NCBI GenBank assembly: GCA_046155895.1
Contig: JBJXFB010000113.1
Location: forward strand, 1 to 10,371
From: DASYPQ01 sp046155895
GTDB lineage: Bacteria > Planctomycetota > UBA1135 > GCA-002686595
DNA length: 10,371 nt
Direction: 5' to 3'
Part shown: one piece after another, positions 1 to 6,708 of the stretch
Numbering within the stretch: position 1 is the stretch's first letter
Layout: every line of letters begins with the position of its first letter
Made by a program: the position numbers and the translations under genes
Notes under the pieces: generated by a model
Seen by the model: the letters and a program-made list of their open reading frames with translations, nothing else
Databases searched by the model: none
What the model was told of the DNA's origin: nothing

Positions 1-217
1 CCGAGTACGGCCCGCCCCGAAGCCGGAGTTCAATTGGGGGCTCGATGACCTTGGGCCCGTCTTTCCGTCCCTCATCAAGCTAGGAGGGCCGACCCGTCAG
101 GAGGCGGATCGGCCCTCGTCTCAGCACTCTCCCTCAACCCACATCAGAACATGGACAGTGAAGAGGCCTTTTCAAGGTACCCCGCGAGCCTCCCGGCCGA
201 TAGGTCCCGCGCCCCCC
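1..217. other. left-edge stretch with no supported gene
   Basis: No convincing coding region is visible here. One plus frame is open from base 2, but it merges into an antisense shadow of the lipoprotein gene. A minus-strand ATG at 75 opens about 25 codons that run off the left edge, with no ribosome binding site and no recognisable sequence. The only clear structure is the hairpin at 84-117. The stretch is best read as the 3' flank of the leftward gene cluster, possibly with the 3' flank of a rightward gene ending before the window. Confidence 0.5.
84..117. terminator. strong GC-rich hairpin, possible terminator
   Basis: A perfect 9-bp stem pairs GAGGGCCGA (84-92) with TCGGCCCTC (109-117). 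After one C/A mismatch, three further pairs (94-96 with 105-107) close an 8-nt loop. No T-run follows on either strand, so it is not a textbook intrinsic terminator. It lies about 100 nt beyond the stop of the leftward lipoprotein gene and could end that transcript, or one arriving from the left. Structure is seen directly; function is inferred. Confidence 0.5.
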
Positions 218-1432
218 CTACCGGGGCTGCGGCGGTGCCGACAGGCCCGGGATCCCGGCCTTCGTCCAGGCCTCCACGGACGCTCGCGGCAGGAAGATCC
301 GGTACCGCCCGTCCAGGAACGGCGCCTTCGCGTCCCCCCGCAGCTGCGCGCCGTCCGTGAGCTCGATCTTCACCCCGCTCTCCTGCGCCGTGACCTGCAT
401 CCGATCGGCGAAGAGCTTGCGCTCCAGCTTCCCGCTCGCGTCGAGCTGATCGAGCCGCACGTCGCGGAAGACTCCCGCTTGGACGCCGCCGAGTCCGGTG
501 AGCCTCCACCATCCGTGCTCGACGTCCTCGCGCAGGAGAAGGTTGAGCGAGGCCCGGACCGCGCCGAGGTCCCAGAATCCGTCGTCGGTGGGCGGCGCTT
601 GGTCCTCGGGGCGGAAAAGCTCGGCCAGCGCCGTGATCCAGTCGTCCGGGTCGATCTCCGGAAGCTCGATCCGTCGCATCCCGCCCCGGCCGGATTCCGT
701 TCCGGGCCCTTCGAACGGGAACGTCTCCCCTCCGCGCTTCTCGTAGCCGTTTTCGAGCACGATCGTGAGCGAGCGCGCCGCGCGGCTTCCTTCGAGGCGC
801 AACCGGTCCGCGGCCAGCGTTCCGACGGGCCGGCCCTGGTCGTCGAAAGCGCGGAGCACGACGGGTCCGGTGAACCCCTCGGGCGAGAGCGTGCCGGTCT
901 CGAGCAGGTCGTAACTCGTCACCTGCTCGACGGCGAGCAGGGACCGCAGGGAGATCTGGATCTCGCGGTTGCGCCGCTCGATCGCGGCCGCTTCCTCCGT
1001 CGACGCTTCCGGCTCCGGCGCGGGATCCGGCGGAGCCTCGGAGGGCGCGACGGCAGCGCCCGAAGGCTCCTCGATCGGCTGGAAGCTCGCCGCCGGCTTC
1101 TCCGTCGCGGCGGACAGCTGCGTGAGCGCCTTCGAGTACCGCAGCCACTCCTGCTCGCGCTCGATCCGTTCCGAGGCCGCCGACTTCAGGTCGTCCTCCA
1201 GCACCGCGATCCGCATGCGCGCGGCGTCGAGCTCCGCGCGGAGTCCATCGATCTCGTCGCTCGTGCGCGCGGCCGCGCCTGGAGCGTCGGTACCCCGGGG
1301 CGATTCAGCCGTCGCGGCCGTCTCGACGCCCGCGGACCGATCGCAGGCAGCGACCAGCGCGAGAACCGCGGCCGCCGCTACTGCTCGGCGTCCCAGTCCG
1401 CGCGCTTGTTCTTGTTCCACCAGTTCAGCCAC
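218..1432 (-). CDS. putative lipoprotein with coiled coil, unknown function
   Basis: I do not recognise the family. With the GTG at 1432 the product has 404 residues. Residues 15-30 (two Arg, an Ala/Val/Leu-rich core, then LVAAC) form a lipoprotein signal peptide with Cys30 as the acylated residue. Asp follows the Cys, which in E. coli would favour inner-membrane retention. Residues 57-105 have heptad-like spacing and probably form a coiled coil. Residues 110-150 are Pro/Ala/Glu-rich linker. The rest (about 155-395) looks globular and beta-rich, with two segments, around 190-215 and 340-365, that faintly recall LptC/LptA-type strands; this is weak. The gene must start inside the HEAT-protein gene: GTGs at 1432 and 1420 are the only usable starts before the leader, giving 55 or 43 nt of overlap. 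No clear ribosome binding site precedes either, so translational coupling is likely. It is the last gene of the leftward cluster. Confidence 0.75.
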   Translation of the reverse strand: MAELVEQEQARGLGRRAVAAAAVLALVAACDRSAGVETAATAESPRGTDAPGAAARTSDEIDGLRAELDAARMRIAVLEDDLKSAASERIEREQEWLRYSKALTQLSAATEKPAASFQPIEEPSGAAVAPSEAPPDPAPEPEASTEEAAAIERRNREIQISLRSLLAVEQVTSYDLLETGTLSPEGFTGPVVLRAFDDQGRPVGTLAADRLRLEGSRAARSLTIVLENGYEKRGGETFPFEGPGTESGRGGMRRIELPEIDPDDWITALAELFRPEDQAPPTDDGFWDLGAVRASLNLLLREDVEHGWWRLTGLGGVQAGVFRDVRLDQLDASGKLERKLFADRMQVTAQESGVKIELTDGAQLRGDAKAPFLDGRYRIFLPRASVEAWTKAGIPGLSAPPQPR

Positions 1433-2148
1433 TTGTCGGGATCGCGCTCGTCGTGCTTGCTGAGCTTCGCAAGGCTCGTGATGATCGGCGCCGCGATCAC
1501 GTCGTAGCGCTCGCGCGCGATCCCATCGTTCACGTTGCCGTCCTTGGCGCCTTTCGCGGACATCAGGACCTTGAGCAGCGATTCGAAGGCCGACTTGCGG
1601 GTTTCGAGGTCGACATCCTCGAACCGGCCCAGCGCCTCCGCCGCCGCGCTCACGAGCGTCGGAGTCGGATGCTGGAGGCCGTTGACCAGCTCCTTGATCG
1701 CCTTCTTGTTCTTCGTCTCGCCCAGGCTGAGGATCAGGCGCTGCTGGACCGCCACGTCCTTCTTGTGGTTCTTGTGGCCGATCCAGCTGATCAGGGCGTC
1801 CGTGCTCTCGGGCCCCATCTGACCCAGCGCCGTCGCGGACGCGAGATAGAGCTGGTTCTGCGGCGCTTCACCTTCCCTCTCCAGCCGGCGCTCCTCGAAG
1901 CACTTCGAGAGGCCCTTGACGATCGCCGTCTTGTCCTTCGGCCCGGAGTTCTGGAATTCCTGGAGGAGCTGGTCGATGACCGCGATCGCGTCCTTGTCCT
2001 CCTTGCCTTCCTTGCCGGAGTGCGCCTTGAGCTTGGCGAGCATCTCGGCGATCTCGGGCCGCTTGTCGGTGGGCCCCGGGGGCGGGTCCTGGAGCGCGAT
2101 CGGTTGGAAGGAGAGGAGAGAGAGGAAGAGCAGGGCTGCCTGGATCAT
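1378..2148 (-). CDS. secreted HEAT-repeat-like protein
   Basis: The product has 256 residues and no known specific role. An N-terminal hydrophobic leader (residues 1-19) is followed by QDPPP, consistent with export. Residues about 55-230 are alpha-helical with paired-helix periodicity: the stretches near 100-123, 133-158 and 163-175 have the Ala/Leu pattern of HEAT or armadillo repeats (ASATALGQMG, SAAAEALGRF). The C-terminus holds DPDKWLNWWNKNK (237-248). A similar Trp-rich tail is, from memory, common at the ends of secreted HEAT proteins in planctomycetes. An ATG at 2148 is chosen because GGTGG lies 5 nt upstream and the leader starts there. An in-frame start at 2373 would add 75 Arg/Pro-rich residues read from pabB sequence and bury the leader. 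The gene lies 40 nt downstream of pabB and overlaps the next gene. HEAT proteins usually serve as binding scaffolds; the partner is unknown. Confidence 0.8.
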   Translation of the reverse strand: MIQAALLFLSLLSFQPIALQDPPPGPTDKRPEIAEMLAKLKAHSGKEGKEDKDAIAVIDQLLQEFQNSGPKDKTAIVKGLSKCFEERRLEREGEAPQNQLYLASATALGQMGPESTDALISWIGHKNHKKDVAVQQRLILSLGETKNKKAIKELVNGLQHPTPTLVSAAAEALGRFEDVDLETRKSAFESLLKVLMSAKGAKDGNVNDGIARERYDVIAAPIITSLAKLSKHDERDPDKWLNWWNKNKRADWDAEQ

Positions 2149-2153
2149 GTCGA

Positions 2154-2160
2154 CCACCTT
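2154..2160 (-). promoter_or_regulatory. ribosome binding site deciding the HEAT-protein start
   Basis: On the minus strand AAGGTGG ends 5 nt before the ATG at 2148. It supports that start over the upstream in-frame start at 2373, which lies within pabB. Confidence 0.6.
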
Positions 2161-2188
2161 CGCGAGCAGGTTGGGCTTCGCGGCCACC

Positions 2189-3625
2189 TTATCGGATCGA
2201 CCGCTCCCGGTCACCAGGGCCGCGTTCGCGGAAGGCCCCCTCGGATGCCCTCGCGCGCCCTTTCTTCCCCCGGGATCGCCCGGACTCCCCTTCGAGGACC
2301 GCCGCGAGAGCTGCGCCCTTGGCCAGCGTCTCGTCGTCCTCGGCACGCGCGTCGGAGGACCACGTAATGCCACCGCCGACGTGGAAGGAGACCTCGGCGG
2401 GCGTCCCCGGCCTCCACACGAGGGTGCGGATGAGGATGTTGAAGGTCGCGCGGCCGTCGAGGCCTAGGAACCCCAGCGCCCCGGTGAAGAAGCCGCGCCC
2501 CTCGCCTTCGAGGCGGGCGATCGCCTCCATGGCCGCGAGTTTCGGCGCGCCGGTGACCGAGCCTCCCGGGAAGAGCGCGGCCAGCAGGTCGACGGCGTCG
2601 ACGCCGGGGAGCGGGCTGCCGACGACGTCGGCGGAAAGATGATGGACCGTCGCATAGCTCTCGAGATGCGGATGGCGTTCGACACGGACGCTGCCCGGTA
2701 GGCAGACGCGGCCGAGGTCATTGCGCTCGAGGTCGACGATCATCGCGAGCTCGGCCAGGTCCTTCTCGCTCGAGAGCAGCTCGCGCGCACGGCGAGCGTC
2801 TTCCCCGGGAGTCCGTCCGCGCGGAGCGGTTCCCTTGATCGGCCGCGTGCGCGCGAGCCCGCCGTCGAATTCGAGCAGGAGCTCGGGCGAGGCGGAGAGG
2901 AGCGCGAGTCCGCCGCCCCAGGCGAGGAAGCCCATGTAGGGCGCGGGATGGCGCGCGCGCAGCGCGCGGTAGAGATCGACGGCGTCCCCTTCCATCGACC
3001 GCGTGAACCGGTGCGCGAGGTTCACCTGGTAGTAGCCCCCGGCTGCGATTTCCTCCCGCGCGCGCTCGATTCGCGAGCCGTGCTCGACGGCCGAAGTCCA
3101 CCGCACGAGCGGGCCGAGGGGACGAGGCGCGGGAGCTCGCGGCTGCGGAGCACCGAGCTGCGCGAGGATCTCGCGCCGTCGATCTTCGACACCGGGTCGA
3201 CCGTCGCCGGGATCGTCCCCGAGCACGAGCCAAGCTCCACCGCTCCGCTCGTCCCGCACGATGAAGTCGACGTAGAGCCCTCCGACGATCCGCGGGGATC
3301 GCCAAGGATCGGTCCGGACGTCGACTGGACGCTCGCCCGACACGCCGAGGTCGTACGAGAGGGCGCCCAGGAATCCGCCTTGGAACGGCCCGGGCACGGG
3401 ATCGGCGTCCTCCGCCCGCAAGCGGCCGAGCATCGGGCGGAGACCGACGAGTTCGGAGGGAAGCTCGACGCCTTGGATCGGATCGAATGCGACCAGGCTG
3501 AAGCGCCGCGGATCACCACCCGCGCTGTCGAGCGCGACCAATCCGCGCCGGGAGCGCAGTCGCGCGAGCAGCCCGCCCGCATCGAGCGCCGAGGAGAGGC
3601 CGAAGACTCTCGGACGGAAACGCAC
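2189..3625 (-). CDS. pabB: aminodeoxychorismate synthase component I (PabB)
   Basis: This cytoplasmic enzyme converts chorismate and ammonia (from the glutaminase subunit PabA/TrpG) to 4-amino-4-deoxychorismate, the precursor of p-aminobenzoate and folate. The product has 478 residues. The chorismate-binding domain fills about residues 175-445. Visible signatures are SASPE (244-248), PIKGT (262-266), the segment MIVDLERNDLGRV (295-307), FPGGSVTGAPK (352-362) and the GGGIT-W-SD segment (417-424). Lys264 in PIKGT marks PabB; anthranilate synthase TrpE normally has PIAGT. The N-terminal domain (about 1-150) is divergent but of usual size. The GTG at 3625 is chosen because GGAGGT lies exactly 6 nt upstream and no better start is near. 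The start sits 2 nt after the transporter stop. Residues 447-478 form an Arg-rich tail past the conserved domain. No pabA or pabC is in the window, so the glutaminase and lyase must be encoded elsewhere. Confidence 0.92.
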   Translation of the reverse strand: MRFRPRVFGLSSALDAGGLLARLRSRRGLVALDSAGGDPRRFSLVAFDPIQGVELPSELVGLRPMLGRLRAEDADPVPGPFQGGFLGALSYDLGVSGERPVDVRTDPWRSPRIVGGLYVDFIVRDERSGGAWLVLGDDPGDGRPGVEDRRREILAQLGAPQPRAPAPRPLGPLVRWTSAVEHGSRIERAREEIAAGGYYQVNLAHRFTRSMEGDAVDLYRALRARHPAPYMGFLAWGGGLALLSASPELLLEFDGGLARTRPIKGTAPRGRTPGEDARRARELLSSEKDLAELAMIVDLERNDLGRVCLPGSVRVERHPHLESYATVHHLSADVVGSPLPGVDAVDLLAALFPGGSVTGAPKLAAMEAIARLEGEGRGFFTGALGFLGLDGRATFNILIRTLVWRPGTPAEVSFHVGGGITWSSDARAEDDETLAKGAALAAVLEGESGRSRGKKGRARASEGAFRERGPGDRERSIR

Positions 3626-3627
3626 GG

Positions 3628-4893
3628 CTAGACCTCCGCTATCCGTGTCGTGGTCCGCGGGAAGGTCGCGCCGAAGCGCGCACGGTAGTACGTGGCGAGG
3701 AGCGCGCAGCCGATCAGGAGCAGCGCGCCGAGAAAGAAAGGGCTGCGAGCGCCGAAGGAATCGAACGCGAGGCCCGCGCACACCGGCCCGGTCGCGCGGG
3801 CGAGGCTCAACATCGACTGGTTGATGCCGAGGAAGGCGCCCTGCTCCGCGGCGGGCGAGGCGCGCGAGACGAGGCTCTGGAGCGTCGGGTTGTTCAGCCC
3901 GAAGCCGATCGGCAGGATCGCGCAGGCGAGGATCACCACGGACCAGGACGTCGCGAAGCCGAGGATCGCGTAGGAGACGGCGAGGAGGATCGGGCCCGCG
4001 ATCGCGAGGCTCGTCTCGCCGAATCGCGGCACGAGGCGGCGGATCAGTCCGCCCTGGACGACCGCGGACAGGATTCCGATCAGGCCCATGTACCTCCCCG
4101 CGATCGGTGCCGCGGCGATGACCTGGTCGAAGGTCGCCTTCTCCACCGACTCCGCCATGTGGAACACCGCGGGGAACTCTCGCAGCCCGAACACGAGGAA
4201 CATCGACTCGAAGCCCGCGAAAGCGAAGACGAAGAAGAAGCTCAAGAGCAGCACGATCCCGATCCGCGCATCCCGCAAGGCGCGGCGCGCCTGGTCGAAA
4301 CGGAAGATCCGCGTCGCCGCGTGCAGGACCCGCGGGGGCTCGGGCAGCTTCAGGTAGCCGAAGGTCGCGGCGGCCAGCGAGAGCCCGGCGGCGAGGAACC
4401 CCGGCGCCTGGGGCGAGATCGCCGCGAGCTCCCCTCCGATCCAGGGACCGAGCGTGAACCCCAGGCCGAAGGCCGCGCCGATCAGGCCCATGCCCTTGGC
4501 GCGATTCTCCGGCGTCGTCACGTCCGCGATGTAGGCCTGCGCCGTCGAGATGTTCGCGCCGAAGAACCCGGCGAGGATGCGCGAAGCGAAGATCAGCGGC
4601 ATCGAGTCGGCGAAGCCGAACAGGAGGTATGAGCCCGCCGTCCCGAGTAGCCCGCCGATCAGGACGGGACGGCGTCCGATCCGGTCCGAGAGCCTTCCCC
4701 ACATCGGGGCGAACACGAACTGCATCCCCGAGAAGCAGGCGAACAGGAGTCCGAGCTCGCTCTGGCTCGCACCGTAGGCCTTCGAGTAGACCGCGAGCAG
4801 CGGGATGATCATCCCGAAGCCCAGGAGGTCGATGAAGACCGTCAGGAAGATGAAGACGAGCGGCGAACGGCTCGTGGGCTTGGCCTGGGCCAT
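3628..4893 (-). CDS. TetA-like major facilitator superfamily transporter
   Basis: This is an inner-membrane secondary transporter, probably a 12-helix proton-coupled exporter; the substrate is not readable. The product has 421 residues, the usual length for the DHA1/TetA branch. In the first helix IDLLGFGMIIP (21-31) matches the TetA-type helix-1 motif. GRLSDRIGRRPV (66-77) is MFS motif A in the loop between helices 2 and 3. GAAFGLGFTLGPWIGG (139-154) matches motif C of exporters in helix 5. The segment at about 243-268, between the first helices of the second half, is longer than in typical TetA proteins and has several charged residues. The ATG at 4893 begins just before the first helix, with Lys and Arg nearby as a cytoplasmic start requires. 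No Shine-Dalgarno sequence precedes it. It is the first gene of the leftward cluster and sits 2 nt from pabB, yet a role in folate metabolism cannot be claimed from that alone. Confidence 0.88.
   Translation of the reverse strand: MAQAKPTSRSPLVFIFLTVFIDLLGFGMIIPLLAVYSKAYGASQSELGLLFACFSGMQFVFAPMWGRLSDRIGRRPVLIGGLLGTAGSYLLFGFADSMPLIFASRILAGFFGANISTAQAYIADVTTPENRAKGMGLIGAAFGLGFTLGPWIGGELAAISPQAPGFLAAGLSLAAATFGYLKLPEPPRVLHAATRIFRFDQARRALRDARIGIVLLLSFFFVFAFAGFESMFLVFGLREFPAVFHMAESVEKATFDQVIAAAPIAGRYMGLIGILSAVVQGGLIRRLVPRFGETSLAIAGPILLAVSYAILGFATSWSVVILACAILPIGFGLNNPTLQSLVSRASPAAEQGAFLGINQSMLSLARATGPVCAGLAFDSFGARSPFFLGALLLIGCALLATYYRARFGATFPRTTTRIAEV
3632..3637 (-). promoter_or_regulatory. GGAGGT ribosome binding site of pabB
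   Basis: The minus strand carries GGAGGT six nt before the GTG at 3625. It overlaps the last codons of the transporter gene, whose stop TAG (3630-3628) lies between the site and the start. This fixes the pabB start and implies coupled translation of the two genes. Confidence 0.85.
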
Positions 4894-4902
4894 CGGGCCG
4901 GG

Positions 4903-4908
4903 ATTCTA
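4903..4908 (-). promoter_or_regulatory. possible -10 element before the transporter gene
   Basis: The minus strand reads TAGAAT, ending 9 nt before the ATG at 4893, in the 95-bp spacer between divergent genes. No -35 box is seen at 16-18 nt upstream. If used, the transcript would have almost no leader, which agrees with the absent ribosome binding site. I see no comparable element for the rightward gene at 4989 in this spacer. Confidence 0.3.
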
Positions 4909-4988
4909 GGCGCGTTTCCCGGGCGGCGGTGGGAAGAAAAGCGCCGGGGTCAAGATCGCGGGCGCGTTCGGCCGATGAGCGCCCTGCC

Positions 4989-5426
4989 ATGAAGAGTCGC
5001 ACCGCAGCCGTCGTCGTCCTCCTCGCCGCGCTCGTCGGCGGGATGGCGTTCTCGCAGGATCCCCCCGCCAGGGCCGCGGCCCGCCAGGACCCCGTCGCCG
5101 AGCGGATCGACAAGCTCGAGGCCGAGCTCGCGACGGCAAAGCTCCGGATCGAAGCCCTCTCGACCGAGATCTCGGACGTGAAGACCAAGATGGGCGCCAC
5201 CGCCAAGTACGCCGAGAGCCAAGCCAAGGCCGCGGCGGAAATGGAGTCCGTGCTCGCTCAGGCCGAGCGGGAAGGCTTCACGTACGGCATCAACCCCGAC
5301 TCGCGGCACACGCTCCTGCGCGGCTGGCGCGAACTGCTCGCCACGGCCCAGAAGGACGTGCCCGAGGTCGAAGCACCTCCGCCGCCCGCCCCGGCCGTCG
5401 GGAAGCGCGCTCCGCGCAAGCCGTAG
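4989..5426 (+). CDS. small secreted coiled-coil protein, unknown function
   Basis: The product has 145 residues. Residues 1-22 form a Sec signal peptide: Lys and Arg, then a Val/Leu/Ala core, with likely cleavage near AFS-Q. Residues about 35-95 have heptad spacing (IDKLEAELATAKLRIEALS and onward) and should form a coiled coil. The segment EREGFTYGINPDSRHTLLRG (93-112) looks like a conserved folded end. The tail (about 128-145) is Pro-rich and then basic. The ATG at 4989 is chosen because the signal peptide starts there; an in-frame start at 4929 would add 20 Arg-rich residues before it. No good Shine-Dalgarno sequence is visible. It is divergent from the transporter gene and 54 nt before the toroid gene, with which it may share a transcript. 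An envelope or adaptor role is plausible but unproven. Confidence 0.75.
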   Translation: MKSRTAAVVVLLAALVGGMAFSQDPPARAAARQDPVAERIDKLEAELATAKLRIEALSTEISDVKTKMGATAKYAESQAKAAAEMESVLAQAEREGFTYGINPDSRHTLLRGWRELLATAQKDVPEVEAPPPPAPAVGKRAPRKP

Positions 5427-5451
5427 AGCGAAACCGCGGCGATCGCTACAG

Positions 5452-5474
5452 TCCTCCCGCTGCCGCGGGCAGGA
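5452..5474 (+). promoter_or_regulatory. hairpin masking the toroid gene's ribosome binding site
   Basis: TCCT plus CCCGC (5452-5460) pairs with GCGGG and AGGA (5465-5469 and 5471-5474) around a TGCC loop, with one bulged C at 5470: nine pairs in all. AGGA (5471-5474), 6 nt before the ATG at 5481, is the best ribosome binding site for the toroid gene and lies wholly within the stem. A TACAGT (5447-5452) just upstream resembles a -10 box. A transcript starting from it would lack most of the left arm and leave the site open. No T-run follows, so a terminator is less likely. Confidence 0.4.
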
Positions 5475-5480
5475 CTCGAG

Positions 5481-6704
5481 ATGACGATCGTCGCATGGCT
5501 GCTCCTCGTTTCTCCGTGGCTCACGGTGCCCGGGGATGGTCGCGCGGGGCCGGCCGAGATCGACGGCGCCCTCCGCCGCGGAGTCGTGATCCTGGTCGAG
5601 CGACAGGAGAACTATGCCGAGGGTCGCGGCAACGCGAAGGAGCCGCCGAAGCCCGCTTCGAAGGAGAAGCCTCCGCGCGAGTGGCCGTACGAGGGCGTGT
5701 ACCGAACCGGCGGCGAGATCCCGATCGGCTACCGCATCGGCGGGACGGCGATCTGCGCGACGGCGATGCTCGAGTCCGCCGCCGCCCAAGGGGAAGAGCC
5801 GACCGCGGAGGCGCGCGAGGCGATCGAACGCGGGCTCGCGTTCGTGCTCGAAGGCCTCGAGCACCCGCTCATGAGCGCCGGGTTCGCCGGCGGTTACGAC
5901 GTGCGCGGCTGGGGGCACGCGTACGCCCTCGGGTTCCTCGTGCGGATGCGCGAGCTCGGGCGCATCCCCAAGGCGAGCCGCGCGAAGGTCGACGCCGCGA
6001 TCCGCGGGCTGGTCGACACGCTCGAGAAGACGCAGATCAAGAAGCAGGGCGGCTGGAACTACTCGCGCGGGGAGGATCCCGACAACGCGGAGCCGTCGAC
6101 CTTCATGACGGCTCCGACGCTCCAGTTCCTGTTCGAGGCCGCGCGGGCGGGCGAGAAAGTCGACGCGAAGGTCGTCGAGCACGCCCTGGCCGGGCTCGAG
6201 GCGGGGCGGCTCGAGACGGGGGCGTTCCAGTACGGCGTCGATCCCGAGAACCAGTCGGGCGAGGGCTTCGAGGCCGTCGAGGGCTCGATCGGGCGGTCGC
6301 CGGCGTGCGAGGCGACCCTCTTCCTGGCCGGCCGGGGGAACGTCGAGCGCATCCGCGGGTCGCTCGAAGCGTTTTTCACGCACTGGGAGTGGCTCGAGCA
6401 GCGCCGCAAGCAGACCGGAACGCACGTGGGGCCTTTCAAGATCGCGCCCTACTACTTCTTCTTCGCGCACCGGCACGCCGCGCAGGCGATCGAGCTGCTG
6501 CCGGAGGCGGAGCGGGCGGGCTACCGGGAGAAGCTCTACGCTTTGCTCTGGAAGGTGCGCGAGGAGGACGGCGGCTGGAACGACCGCGTGTTCCCGCGCA
6601 GCGAGTGCTTCGGGACCGCGATGTCGATGATGGCGCTGCTCGCGCCGAGGATGCCGGTGCCCGCCGGGTGGCCGGCGCCGAAGAAGAAGCCCGGGGCGAA
6701 GTAG
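5481..6704 (+). CDS. secreted terpenoid-cyclase-like toroid repeat protein
   Basis: The product has 407 residues and resembles the alpha/alpha-toroid proteins related to prenyltransferase and squalene cyclase repeats that are abundant in planctomycetes. Residues 1-22 are hydrophobic and probably an export signal, though the N-terminus lacks basic residues. Repeat-like motifs recur: QGGWNYS then NAEPSTFMTAPTLQFL (189-216), TGAFQYG (246-252), and DGGWNDR followed by SECFGTAMSMMALL (363-387). Helices rich in Ala and Leu lie between them. I see no DxDD or DCTAE-type catalytic acid motif of true cyclases, so an enzymatic role is doubtful; a binding or structural role outside the cytoplasm is possible. 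The ATG at 5481 has AGGA 6 nt upstream, held in a hairpin. The next gene starts 4 nt after its stop, so the two are surely cotranscribed. Confidence 0.8.
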   Translation: MTIVAWLLLVSPWLTVPGDGRAGPAEIDGALRRGVVILVERQENYAEGRGNAKEPPKPASKEKPPREWPYEGVYRTGGEIPIGYRIGGTAICATAMLESAAAQGEEPTAEAREAIERGLAFVLEGLEHPLMSAGFAGGYDVRGWGHAYALGFLVRMRELGRIPKASRAKVDAAIRGLVDTLEKTQIKKQGGWNYSRGEDPDNAEPSTFMTAPTLQFLFEAARAGEKVDAKVVEHALAGLEAGRLETGAFQYGVDPENQSGEGFEAVEGSIGRSPACEATLFLAGRGNVERIRGSLEAFFTHWEWLEQRRKQTGTHVGPFKIAPYYFFFAHRHAAQAIELLPEAERAGYREKLYALLWKVREEDGGWNDRVFPRSECFGTAMSMMALLAPRMPVPAGWPAPKKKPGAK

Positions 6705-6708
6705 GCGC

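Noticed and set aside
2..1507. Long open plus frame antisense to the lipoprotein gene
   Set aside because: It mirrors the minus-strand gene's GC-rich third positions, is rich in Arg and Pro, has no ribosome binding site and shows no known motif.
2149..2373. Upstream in-frame extension of the HEAT protein
   Set aside because: The 75 extra residues are Arg/Pro-rich shadow of pabB and would bury the export leader; the ATG at 2148 has its own ribosome binding site.
4948..4953. TTGACC on the minus strand as a -35 box for the transporter
   Set aside because: It lies about 39 nt from the TAGAAT element, far beyond usable spacing.
3626..5227. N-terminal extension of pabB giving a 1012-residue product
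   Set aside because: This part reads through the transporter gene in another frame and is Arg-rich nonsense; the GTG at 3625 has a perfect GGAGGT.
5439..5446. GCGATCGC palindrome before the toroid gene
   Set aside because: An 8-bp GC-rich palindrome is expected by chance at this composition and has no partner copy nearby.
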